DNA from: Cherax quadricarinatus
Taxonomy: Eukaryota; Arthropoda; Malacostraca; Decapoda; Parastacidae
Direction: 5' to 3'
Length of the DNA: 64,000 nucleotides
Assembly (NCBI RefSeq): GCF_038502225.1
Contig: NC_091346.1
Span: forward strand, 10,570,293 to 10,634,292
Shown: positions 20,078 through 30,850 of the stretch, piece by piece
Position numbering within the stretch: position 1 is the stretch's first letter
How the letters are laid out: every line of letters begins with the position of its first letter
Translations under genes and position numbers: made by a program
The notes under the pieces: model-generated
Database searches by the model: none
What the model saw: only the letters and a program-made list of their open reading frames with translations
Told to the model about the DNA's origin: nothing

Positions 20078-23000
20078 TTAGGTCTTATCAATGGGAGCTA
20101 CCACATAATTTAAATCAGATAATCTACTTACAATCTGCATAGGTCCCGTAAATCTAGCTTTCAAGGTGTGGCCAGGTATAGGTTCCTGCACCAACACCTT
20201 GTCTCCTGGATGGAAGGAGCGGAATTGTGCACTTCTGTCATACCTCTGTTTCATCTTACTTTGAGCTGTCTTTAGGTTAGCCGTGGCTAACTCACGTGCC
20301 ACCTGCAACCTTGAAGACGGGTTGTAGAGTGCTGAGCTTACGTCTTCTCCCATCCATCCTTCTTTGAGCACCCGAAGAGGACCTCGTACATTGTGCCCAA
20401 AGATCAGCTCAAACGGACTATACCCAGTAGACTCTTGCACCGTCTCTCGTACTGAGAACAGCAACAACGGTAGAGATTCATCCCAATCTGTCGGAAAGTG
20501 CATGCAAAAACTTCTCATCATTGTTTTTAATGTTTGGTGGAATCTTTCCAAGGCGCCTTGGGACTGAGGGTGATAGGCAGTGGATAAGTTGTGAATTATC
20601 CCTAACCTAGTTAATACTTCCCTAAATGCTTTGGCAGTGAAGTTAGTACCTTGATCACTTTGTATAGTTTTAGGAATGCCAAAACAAGAAATGAATTTTG
20701 TTAAAGCTTTGAGAATAGCTTTAGTATTGATACTACGCATTGGGATCGCTTCAGGATATCTGGTTACTTTATCCATAATTGTAAATAAATACTGATTTCC
20801 AGACTTTGACTTAGGTAGTGGACCTACACAATCTATAATTAAATCTGCAAAAGGTTCTCCATCAGCAGGTATGGGTTGGAGAGGTGCAGGTTTAATGGAA
20901 TGTCCAGGTTTTCCAACTTGCTGACATTCTCGGCAACACCTAATATGATTCTTCACATCTTTCTTTAATTTTGGCCAATAAAATTCTTTTGTGATTCTAT
21001 ACAAGGTTTTTGTAATTCCTAAGTGACCTCCTGATGACGTATTATGAGCTATATTTAATATCTGAGGTCTATACTTGGTTGGAACCACTAACCTGTCGTA
21101 TAATTGCCGGCCCTCTTTCTCCTTACCAGTCTCAGTGCAAACCAAATAATCATTTTTAACTTCATACTTGACTGGATGACCCCAAGAGGATTTACCCATG
21201 GCTGCCTGAAAAGCGAATTTTAAAGAAGGGTCCTTTCGTTGTTCCTCCCGGAAGGACAGTCCCTCGGGCATGGAAACAGAGACATCTGGCAATCCTGCAA
21301 CCTGGGAATAGGAAGGCTTGATCGGGGTCTGTTCACTTGATTTACGAGACTCCGGCCGGTGTGTCTCATAAAACAACGTGGCTATTCCGAGATCGGAGTC
21401 GTCCAAGGATAGGTCAACATTCTCCCCAGACAACCCTTGGGATGTTGCCCGAGTTATGGCCAACACTGGAGAAGCATTAATCATTATAGGTTCAGGACAC
21501 GAAGTAACAGTAGTAATGTTATTACCCAGTAATAACATGGCATTTTTCATGGGAAATCCTTTTGAGACCCCTACAGTCAAGTACCCAGTGTAATATTTGC
21601 ACTGTACATAAATTTTATGCAAAGGAACTGAATATATAGCTCCTCCATAGGCTTCCAATAAAACTGAGGAATTCAAGGAAGTATTCTCTGAAAGGGGTAA
21701 TATTCCTTCTCTGACAAGTGAGCAATATGCTCCAGTATCTCTAAAGGTATTTACTTTAGTTGGTTCTGAGTTTTCCTGAAGGGAAATAAGACTTTCGCAA
21801 TAATAAGGGGCCATACCTTTTTCTACTTCTCTAGGGGACATGTTACTAGGGATATTAGAGATTTTCCCGATGGGTTGAGGTTTTTGGGGGCAGTTGGAAC
21901 TGATGTGACCTACTTTATTGCACCTGAAGCAAACGACAGGCTTGCCCTTTACTCCCTGATGACGTTGCAAGTGGTGTCGTTCTGGCTGGTGCCTCTCTGG
22001 ATATTGTTGTCGAGATGCTCCATAAGTAGTTTGCCTCTCCGCAGGGGGACCATATGTTGAGAAGCGTGGCTCACCAGGTGACTTGGTTGGATGACGTAGA
22101 CTCTCTCCCTCCGGCTGGCACTTCATTCTCCAATGTTGTCGATCTCTGCTCACGCCAGACTGTTGAAAAGAGAGACGGGACCGCTCGGACAAGGAGCGGT
22201 TCGTTTCGAAGGTATCAGCCAACCTGGCCGCCTCCAATGCAGTGGTTAAGTCACGATCCTGCAGAAAGACACGAACCTCTGGTCCCACAGACTCCAGCAG
22301 GTTATCAATCAGAATAAGCTGCACCAGCTCCTCAAAGTTAGAGACACCACTCGCTTTATACCAGCTGGTAAAAGCTTTGGTTTGCTGTCTCACAAAGTCC
22401 ACCAGGGATTGACCAAGCTGCCGCCTGTTCAATTTGAAGGTCTTACGATATTTAGCTGGGATACATGTATATGCTCCCAACACTGTGGTCCTCACTACTT
22501 GATAATCAGAGAATTCAGCGTCAGTTAATACCGACGTAAATTCCTGTGCCTTACCCAATAATGCTGTATGAACCAACGCTGCCCAGTGCTGTTCCGGCCA
22601 CCTCAAGGCTCGAGCCTGATTTTCGAAGCTTTCGAAAAATTGCTCTGGTTCGGCCTCATTGAAGCGGGGAACAAGCTGTACTGCTTTTTGTAAACTGAAA
22701 TCGTTTACAGAATGCGAAAACTGCCTCCTTTCTCTTTCCCTATCAAATTCTTCCCTTGCGAATGCTCTCTGTTCCCTAGTTTGCTCCAGCGTGATTTTTG
22801 CCAGCTCAAGTGCCAACGACGCTGATTCACCTCGAGACAACCCAGCTGCACCATACTGACCATTTTGCTCCGTAGGTGTATCATCTTCCTCATGCGAGAA
22901 CATAAGAGTTTTTTCCCTAGCTCCCGTAGAGGGAGGAGTTTGATGTGCCATCTCTTCTTCAATAAGTATGTCAGCAATAAGTGAACGCAGTTGCGCAGCT

Positions 23001-23125
23001 GTGAGAGTGCGTTTATAGGGAATGCCAATGGAACGAGCAATTTGCCAACAACGCTGTAGGGACAATTTAGGTAGGTTATGCAAAGTATATGCCGACACCA
23101 GGCGTCTGACTCGTCTAGGTGGCAT
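20078..23125 (-). CDS. Gag-protease-integrase part of LTR element polyprotein
   Basis: A 1015-residue frame from ATG 23125. The Gag N-terminus is basic (MPPRRVRRL). A charged, probably coiled-coil segment (about 100-135) is followed by a capsid-like region (about 140-310). A zinc knuckle CFRCNKVGHISSNC spans 399-412. An aspartic protease starts around 455, with DTG at 463-465. Integrase starts near 690: HHCC zinc site (H694, H701, C731, C734), then a catalytic triad D765, D824 and E860, with exactly 35 residues between the last two. A GP-F/Y-type segment (ARFTGPMQIVSRLSDLNYVV) lies near 990-1009. The frame ends in TAA at 20078-20080, and coding similarity continues in frame past it (KTKTYHINQIKAFH). 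The stop is thus a nonsense change or a readthrough site, not a natural end. Integrase lying before RT is the unusual feature. Confidence 0.93.
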   Translation of the reverse strand: MPPRRVRRLVSAYTLHNLPKLSLQRCWQIARSIGIPYKRTLTAAQLRSLIADILIEEEMAHQTPPSTGAREKTLMFSHEEDDTPTEQNGQYGAAGLSRGESASLALELAKITLEQTREQRAFAREEFDRERERRQFSHSVNDFSLQKAVQLVPRFNEAEPEQFFESFENQARALRWPEQHWAALVHTALLGKAQEFTSVLTDAEFSDYQVVRTTVLGAYTCIPAKYRKTFKLNRRQLGQSLVDFVRQQTKAFTSWYKASGVSNFEELVQLILIDNLLESVGPEVRVFLQDRDLTTALEAARLADTFETNRSLSERSRLSFQQSGVSRDRQHWRMKCQPEGESLRHPTKSPGEPRFSTYGPPAERQTTYGASRQQYPERHQPERHHLQRHQGVKGKPVVCFRCNKVGHISSNCPQKPQPIGKISNIPSNMSPREVEKGMAPYYCESLISLQENSEPTKVNTFRDTGAYCSLVREGILPLSENTSLNSSVLLEAYGGAIYSVPLHKIYVQCKYYTGYLTVGVSKGFPMKNAMLLLGNNITTVTSCPEPIMINASPVLAITRATSQGLSGENVDLSLDDSDLGIATLFYETHRPESRKSSEQTPIKPSYSQVAGLPDVSVSMPEGLSFREEQRKDPSLKFAFQAAMGKSSWGHPVKYEVKNDYLVCTETGKEKEGRQLYDRLVVPTKYRPQILNIAHNTSSGGHLGITKTLYRITKEFYWPKLKKDVKNHIRCCRECQQVGKPGHSIKPAPLQPIPADGEPFADLIIDCVGPLPKSKSGNQYLFTIMDKVTRYPEAIPMRSINTKAILKALTKFISCFGIPKTIQSDQGTNFTAKAFREVLTRLGIIHNLSTAYHPQSQGALERFHQTLKTMMRSFCMHFPTDWDESLPLLLFSVRETVQESTGYSPFELIFGHNVRGPLRVLKEGWMGEDVSSALYNPSSRLQVARELATANLKTAQSKMKQRYDRSAQFRSFHPGDKVLVQEPIPGHTLKARFTGPMQIVSRLSDLNYVVAPIDKT

Positions 23126-23427
23126 AAGTTATTCGCTATGCACAGTACGAATACCCCAACGTAACACGTTAATTTGCAGAACACGCTTAGCTATGCACAG
23201 TACGATTGCAGAATACGCATACAAGCAAAGCCGACTGCACACAAGATTGACCGTAGCGAAGCGAGCACACTGAACAAGCTAGTAGCGAGCTGTTGAACGA
23301 TCACACAATAGCAAGGCTGATCATAAGCAACTGACACGCAAAATTTGTAAAGCGAAGCGAAACAGCAAGCTACACAATGTTCCTGCTACAAGCTTCACCC
23401 TAAGCTCAACCGTTTCTCTAAGTCCAG
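23126..23427 (-). other. Element 5' leader
   Basis: Untranslated leader between the primer-binding site and the Gag ATG. Direct repeats such as agctatgcacagtacg/gctatgcacagtacga occur near 23136 and 23191. No upstream frame of note. Confidence 0.6.
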
Positions 23428-23445
23428 CTCCCGGACAGGCCCCCA
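23428..23445 (-). promoter_or_regulatory. tRNA primer-binding site (Pro-like)
   Basis: Immediately after the 5' LTR, the minus strand reads TGGGGGCCTGTCCGGGAG. It starts with TGG, as expected for pairing with a tRNA CCA end. It resembles the proline-tRNA type of primer site known from many retroviruses, with about three differences from the form I remember. The position is certain; the tRNA identity is inference. Confidence 0.75.
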
Positions 23446-23870
23446 TATTACAACCTAGGATTTCAAATGGCCTGTTATCCCAGGTGTAATGGGAGCAAAT
23501 AAACACAGTAGAAAAAGTTTAGACTTATATTATCCTTCACCAATTTAGAACAGCAATATGTACACTATGTACAGTGATAAATATAGTGCACTCCACGGTA
23601 AGCAAGGCAGAAATAGAAGCCACAAGATAGCAGACCGTGCTTCAACCAGCTCTAGAATGGGAATGACAAGGGCAGACAGGAGAGCGGTATCCACATAACC
23701 TCTGCGATTGTCAATCCCACCTTCTTATTGGCTAGAACCTGGTCACTAGTTGAACGATGGGGCCCCATCATCAACTCTTAGCAACCTGGTTCGCTGGTTG
23801 GGGGAGATAGCCTGTAAATGAGGGTGTGTCCATGCGCCGAATAAAGGTTACGTACTCTTTGCATGCCACA
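23446..23870 (-). repeat. 5' LTR
   Basis: 425 bp, matching 17787-18211 with one visible substitution. The transcription start should lie here. A TATA-like ataatataag stretch is visible in element orientation near 23525-23540. Confidence 0.95.
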
Positions 23871-24527
23871 GTCAGGATGGTGGGAAATAACCAGTGTGAT
23901 CTCTCGTGCTAGTGATGCGTCAGGATGGTGGGAAATAACCAGTGTGACCTCTCGTGCTAGTGATATGTCAGGATGGTGGGAAATAACCAGTGTGACCTCT
24001 CGTGCTAGTGATATGTCAGGATGGTGGGAAATAACCAGTGTGACCTCTCGTGCTAGTGATGTGTCAGGATGGTGGGAAATAACCAGTGTGACCTCTCGTG
24101 CTAGTGATGTGTCAGGATGGTGGGAAATAACCAGTGTGATCTCTCGTGCTAGTGATGTGTCAGGATGGTGGGAAATAACCAGTGTGATCTCTCGTGCTAG
24201 TGATGTGTCAGGATGGTGGGAAATAACCAGTGTGATCTCTCGTGCTAGTGATGTGTCAGGATGGTGGGAAATAACCAGTGTGATCTCTCGTGCTAGTGAT
24301 GCGTCAGGATGGTGGGAAATAACCAGTGTGACCTCTCGTGCTAGTGATGTGTCAGGATGGTGGGAAATAACCAGTGTGATCTCTCGTGCTAGTGATGCGT
24401 CAGGATGGTGGGAAATAACCAGTGTGATCTCTCGTGCTAGTGATGTGTCAGGATGGTGGGAAATAACCAGTGTGACCTCTCGTGCTAGTGATGCGTCAGG
24501 ATGGTGGGAAATAACCAGTGTGACCTA
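23871..24527. repeat. 48-bp satellite array, right part
   Basis: Thirteen full units and a partial one of the same 48-base repeat as 17019-17786. It starts with the duplicated GTCAG and ends at gtgtgacctaagcc. Together with the left part it gives about 29-30 units once the LTR element is removed. Confidence 0.97.
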
Positions 24528-25440
24528 AGCCTGCCATGGCAACAGCCAGTAATAAATAAAACTGTTCTAAAAGTCAGTAATTACCTCCACAAAGTGCACA
24601 TCACTCTAAGATACACATAAACCAAGGTAACTCCTGTAAATCTTAAATCCTTTCTTTGTATCTGCCAATTAGGTCGGATTAGAGTTTATAAGCTCCTTAA
24701 TAAAGATCGTTAAAATAAGGTCTACATTCCAACTTTGGTGAGCTTATCCTTTTTTCCAGAGAAAATTGATACACCTGATTCACAAATTAGTAAATTATAT
24801 ACTTAATAATTATATTTTTTGTCGCTCAGCTAAGGAACGACTACTTTAATCAGAAGCTTCCTGTATATTAAGATAATGTTCTCATCTGTACTAATGAGGA
24901 AGTGTTTTATCAATCAAGAATATTCCTCTAAAGCAATCCAGTCTAATTTATTTTCTAACTACAATGAATATATGATATGTTAAGAGGTATTATACTCTTA
25001 GATTACTGTGCTAGAGATCCTGGCAATCAATAAATAATTTTCAGCTTAATCTAACCTCTTTTCTCTGAAGCAGAGAATTTTCATCCAACCAGACAACCAA
25101 TTAACACAACAGACAGATTATAAACCAGTAAGGCAGTAAATATTCCAGATAGACAAGCAACCAAACAGCTGCTACAACCGGCAAGGAACCAACCAGCTGG
25201 ACAAGAGCCAGACAGCAAACTTTCAACAAATGACACAATCAACCACTCAAAACAAGAGGAAGTCAGGCAGACAGCTAACACATCAACACAACCATCAACT
25301 TAACAAACCTGGCAGAATATGACAATCAACCAGCCAATATGCCAGACAGACTCCCAAACAGACAAGACAGCTAAACAGCTATCTCTCCAGCAAGATCGCC
25401 AACCAGCCAACACACCAAGAAGTCAACCAACAAACCATCA
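24528..25440. other. Unassigned AT-rich, then degenerate ACAGACA-rich sequence
   Basis: 24528-25080 shows nothing I can name. 25081-25440 is a degenerate caaccagacaacc/agacag-rich sequence that looks like an ancient edge of the following minisatellite. Confidence 0.5.
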
Positions 25441-28400
25441 CACCACCAAGACCATCAACCATCCAACACTCCACTAAGACAAACAACCACTCAACACAGC
25501 AAAATGACAACCACTCAGTACACAAGTAAGACAAACCACTCAACACACCGGTAGGACAAACAACCACTCAACACACCAGTAAGACAACCGCTAAACAGAC
25601 CAGTAAGACAAACAACCACTCAACACACCAGCAAGACAAACAACTACTCAACACACGGGTAAGACAAACAACCACTCAACACGCCAATAAGACAAACAAC
25701 CACTCAACACACCAGTAAGACAAACAACCACTCAACACACCAGTAAGACAAACAACCACTCAACACAACAGCAAGACAAACAACCACTCAACACACCAGT
25801 AAGACAAACAACCACTCACCACACCAATAAGACAACCACTCAACACACCAGTAAGACAACCACTCAACACACCAGTAAGACAACCACTCAACACACCAGT
25901 AAGACAAACCACTCAACACACCAGTAAGACAAACAACCACTCAACACACCAGTAAGACAACCACTCAACACACCAGTAAGACAAACAACTACTCAACACA
26001 CCAGTAAGAGAAACAACCACTCAACACACCAGTAAGAGAAACAACCACTCAACACACCAGTAAAACAAGCAACCACTCAACACACCAGTAAGACAAACAA
26101 TCACTCAACACACCAGTAAGAGAAACAACCACTCAACACACCATCAAGAGAAACAACCACACAACACACCAGTAAGAGAAACAACCACTCAACACACCAG
26201 TAAGACAACCACTCAACACACCAGTAAGACAACCACTCAACACACCAGTAAGACAACCACTCAACACACCAGTAAGACAACCACTCAACACACCAGTAAG
26301 ACAAACCACTCAACACACCAGTAAGACAACCACTCAACACACCAGTAAGACAACCACTCAACACACCAGTAAGACAACCACTCAACACACCAGTAAGACA
26401 ACCACTCAACACACCAGTAAGACAACCACTCAACACACCAGTAAGACAACCACTCAACACACCGGTAAGACAACCACTCAACACACCAGTAAGAGAAACA
26501 ACCACTCAACACACCAATAAGAGAAACAACCACTCAACACACCAGTAAGACAACCACTCACCACACCAGTAAGAGAAACAACCACTCAACACACCAGTAA
26601 GACAACCACTCAACACACCAGTAAGACAACCACTCAACACACCAGTAAGACAACCACTCAACACACCAGTAAGACAACCACTCAACACACCAGTAAGACA
26701 ACCACTCAACACACCAGTAAGACAACCACTCAACACACCAGTAAGACAACCACTCAACACACCAGTAAGACAACCACTCAACACACCAGTAAGACAACCA
26801 CTCAACACACCAGTAAGACAACCACTCAACACACCAGTAAGACAAACAACCACTCAACACACCAGTAAGACAACCACTACCACTCAACACACCAGTAAGA
26901 CAAACAACCACTCAACACACCAGTAAGACAACCACTCAACACACCAGTAAGACAACCACTCAACACACCAGTAAGACAAACAACCACTCAACACACCAGT
27001 AAGACAACCACTCAACACACCAGTAAGAGAAACAACCACTCAACACACCAGTAAGAGAAACAACCACTCAACACACCAGTAAGACAAACAACCACTCAAC
27101 ACACCAGTAAGACAAACAACCACTCAACACACAGTCAACACACCAGTAAGACAACCACTCAACACACCAGTAAGACAACCACTCAACACACCAGTAAGAC
27201 AAACAAGCACTCAACACACCAGTAAGACAAACAACCACTCAACACACCAGTAAGACAACCACTCAACACACCAGTAAGAGAAACAACCACTCACCACACC
27301 AGTAAGACAAACAACCACTCAACACACCAGTAAGACAAACAACCACTCAACACACCTGTAAGACACACAACCACTCAACACACCAGTAAGACAAACAACC
27401 ACTCAACACACCAGTAAGACACACAACCACTCAACACACCAGTAAGACAACCACTCAACACACCAGTAAGACAACCACTCAACACACCAGTAAGACAAAC
27501 AACCACTCAACACACCAGTAAGACAAACAACCACTCAACACACCAGTAAGACAACCACTCAACACACCAGTAAGACAACCACTCAACACACCAGTAAGAC
27601 AACCACTCAACACACCAGTAAGACAAACAACCACTCAACACACCAGTAAGACAAACAACCACTCAACACACCAGTAAGACAAACAACCACTCAACACACA
27701 AGTAAGACAACCACTCAACACACCAGTAAGACAACCACTCAACACACCAGTAAGACAACCACTCAACACACCAGTAAGACAACCACTCAACACACCAGTA
27801 AGACAACCACTCAACACACCATTAAGACAAACAACCACTCACCACACCAGTAAGACAAACAACCACTCAACACACCAGTAAGACAAACAACCACTCAACA
27901 CACCAGTAAGACACACAACCACTCAACACACCAGTAAGACAACCACTCAACACACCAGTAAGACAAACAACCACTCAACACACCAGTAAGACAACCACTC
28001 AACACACCAGTAAGAGAAACAACCACTCAACACACCAGTAAGACAAACAACCACTCAACACACCAGTAAGACAAACAACCACTCAACACACCAGTAAGAC
28101 ACACAACCTCTCAACACACCAGTAAGACAACCACTCAACACACAAGTAAGACAAACAACCACTCAACACACCAGTAAGACAACCACTCAACACACCAGTA
28201 AGACAACCACTCAACACACCAGTAAGACAACCACTCAACACACCAGTAAGACAACCACTCAACACACCAGTAAGACAAACAACCACTCAACACACCATTA
28301 GACAACCATTCAACACACCAGTAAGACAACCACTCAACACACCAGTAAGACAACCACTCAACACACCAGTAAGACAACCACTCAACACGCCATTAAGACA

Positions 28401-29392
28401 AACAACCACTCACCACACCAGTAAGACAAACAACCACTCAACACACCAGTAAGACAAACAACCACTCAACACACCAGTAAGACACACAACCACTCAACAC
28501 ACCAGTAAGACAACCACTCAACACACCAGTAAGACAAACAACCACTCAACACACCAGTAAGACAACCACTCAACACACCAGTAAGAGAAACAACCACTCA
28601 ACACACCAGTAAGACAAACAACCACTCAACACACCAGTAAGACAAACAACCACTCAACAAACCAGTAAGACAAACAACCACTCAACACACCAGTAAGACA
28701 ACCACTCAACACACCAGTAAGACAAACAACCACTCAACACACCAGTAAGACAACCACTCAACACACCAGTAAGACAACCACTCAACACACCAGTAAGACA
28801 ACCACTCAACACACCAGTAAGACAACCACTCAACACACCAGTAAGACAAACAACCACTCAACACACCATTAGACAACCATTCAACACACCAGTAAGACAA
28901 CCACTCAACACACCAGTAAGACAACCACTCAACACACCAGTAAGACAAACAACCACTCAACACACCAGTAAGACAACCACTCAACACACCAGTAAGACAA
29001 ACAACCACTCAACACACCAGTAAGACAACCACTCAACACACCAGTAAGACAACCACTCAACACACCAGTAAGACAAACAACCACTCAACACACCAGTAAG
29101 ACAACCACTCAACACACCAGTAAGACAACCACTCAACACACCAGTAAGACAACCACTCAACACACCAGTAAGACAACCACTCAACACACCAGTAAGACAA
29201 ACAACCACTCAACACACCAGTAAGACAACCACTCAACACACCAGTAAGACAACCACTCAACACACCAGTAAGACAACCACTCAACACACCAGTAAGACAA
29301 CCACTCAACACACCAGTAAGACAAACAACCACTTAACACACCAGTAAGACAAACAACCACTCAACACACCAGTAAGACAAACAAGCAGCCAG
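25441..29392. repeat. 24/28-bp minisatellite, about 4 kb
   Basis: Roughly 150 copies of aagacaaccactcaacacac + cagt (24 bases), alternating irregularly with a 28-base form that has an extra acaa (aagacaaacaaccactcaac + acaccagt). Rare variants use agagaaac. Higher-order blocks of several 24-mers followed by 28-mers recur (for example 28654-28857 and 28981-29208). The many minus-strand LTGVLSGC/SYWCVEWL frames are repeat artefacts. Confidence 0.97.
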
Positions 29393-29504
29393 CATCTACG
29401 TGCTCCAGTATAATCGGTATATTTGTTATATTATTCACGTTAGTAAATATAAATATTTATGTCTTTGTATTGTGTGATTACTTTGTTTGATTTATTTAAA
29501 CTGG

Positions 29505-30088
29505 ATTAATATTACTTTAGTTTTCTGTTCTTACACTGGCTTAATTTTCTTAGACTGGCTTTATGTTCTTAGATTGGCTTAATGCTCTTACACTGGCTTT
29601 ATGTTCTAAGACTGGCTTAATGTTCTTAGACTGGCTTAATGTTCTTACACTGGCTTATTGTTCTTAGACTGGCTTAATGTTCTTACACTGGCTTAATGTT
29701 CTTAGACTGGCTTATGTTCTTACTGTCTTAATGTTCTTAGACTGGCTCAATGTTCTTAGACTGGCTCAATGTTCTTAGACTGGCTCAATGTTCTTAGAGT
29801 GACTCAATGTTCTTAGAGTGACTCAATGTTCTTAGACTGGCTCAATGTTCTTAGAGTGACTCAATGTTCTTAGAGTGACTCAATGTTCTTAGAGTGACTC
29901 AATGTTCTTAGAGTGACTCAATGTTCTTAGAGTGACTCAATGTTCTTAGAGTGACTCAATGTTCTTAGAGTGACTCAATGTTCTTAGAGTGACTCAATGT
30001 TCTTAGAGTGACTCAATGTTCTTAGAGTGGCTTAATGTTCTTAGAGTAGCTTAATGTAATTACACTGGTTCAATGTTCTTAGACTCGC
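29505..30088. repeat. 19-bp minisatellite
   Basis: About 30 copies of a 19-base unit. The left half is mainly ttagactggcttaatgttc and the right half mainly ttagagtgactcaatgttc, so a sequence variant has spread from one end. It ends just before the SINE at 30103. Confidence 0.95.
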
Positions 30089-30102
30089 TGTAAGCTTTCA
30101 AA

Positions 30103-30408
30103 GGCCCCGTGGCCTGGCTGGCAATGCTCTCGCTTTACACACGGAGGGTCCGGGTTCGTTTCCCGGAGGGTTGGAAACATTTCCACGCGTTTCCTTACAC
30201 CTGTTGTCCTGTTCACCTAGCAGCAAGTAGGTTCCTGGGTGTTAGTCGACTGGTGTGGGTCGCATCCTGGGGGACAAGATTGAGAACCACAATGGAAATA
30301 AGACAGACAGTCCTTGATGACGCACTGACTTTCTAGGATTATTCTGCGTGGCTAACCCTCCGGGGTTAAAATTCCGAAAAAAATCTTATCTCTTATCTTC
30401 TCACAATG
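30103..30408 (+). mobile_element. tRNA-derived SINE, family B
   Basis: The tRNA-like head (about 30103-30175) has an A-box-like TGGCCTGGCTGGCAATGCTC and a B-box-like GGTTCGTTTCC. The body reads acctgttgtcctgttcacct, then tgggtgttagtcgactggtg. The 3' end is a ttatctcttatct-type tail. The head and body are shared with the copy at 32225, and the head with the one at 43405, but the 3' part differs from that of 32225. An apparent 75-residue reading frame inside it is not a gene. Confidence 0.85.
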
Positions 30409-30605
30409 CATTTGCAAATGTTGAACGGTTCAGGGGATAGGTCCCCTTGTCTTTCGAGACTGCAAGAAGACTTGACAAGGTCAACGTAATTAGTGTCTCT
30501 ACTAGTAGGTGCGAAGCCTAACCCGTATTTCAGTACTGTTTGTTGGTCACCAAGAAGTATAACACTCGACAGGATGATGACATCTTAGTAAAAGACGTGC
30601 GTTCC
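30409..30605. other. Unassigned spacer
   Basis: No feature recognised between the SINE and the resumed minisatellite. Confidence 0.4.
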
Positions 30606-30850
30606 CCTTAATGTTCTGATATTAGTTTAATGTTCTTAGGTTAGTTTAATACTGTTACACCAGTTTAATGATCTTAAATTTGTGTAATGTTCTTAGGTTA
30701 GTTTAATACTGGTGCACCAGTTTAAAGTTCTTAGGTTAGTTTAATATTGTTACACCAGTTTAATGGTCTTAAATTAGTTTAATGTTCTTAGGTTAGTTTA
30801 ATATTGTTACACCAGTTTAATGGTCTTAAATTAGGCAAATATCAGTACAT
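30606..30850. repeat. Diverged 19-bp-type minisatellite
   Basis: Units ttagtttaatgttcttagg and longer forms containing actgttacaccagtttaatg repeat several times. They share the ttaatgttctta core with the array at 29505-30088, so the two are probably the same array separated by the SINE and a spacer. Confidence 0.8.

Larger units (their letters stand above)
17787..23870 (-). mobile_element. Ty3/Gypsy-type LTR retrotransposon with Int-before-RT order
   Basis: Complete 6084-bp element in minus orientation: LTR, primer-binding site, Gag-protease-integrase frame, RT-RNase H frame, purine-rich tract, LTR. It is flanked by the 5-bp target duplication GTCAG (17782-17786 and 23871-23875), inside a 48-bp satellite unit. 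The two 425-bp LTRs differ at one position that I can see. Integrase precedes RT, the order reported for Gmr1-like Ty3/Gypsy elements and otherwise typical of Ty1/Copia. Only one in-frame stop breaks the coding sequence, so this is a recent, nearly intact copy. Confidence 0.9.

Noticed and set aside
25441..29392. Many minus-strand frames of 60-130 codons (LTGVLSGC and SYWCVEWL repeats)
   Set aside because: They are translations of the 24/28-bp minisatellite in different phases, and no non-repeat coding sequence is attached.
30103..30190. Functional tRNA gene
   Set aside because: Boxes A and B are recognisable, but I cannot draw a proper cloverleaf, and the segment continues into a SINE body shared with other loci.
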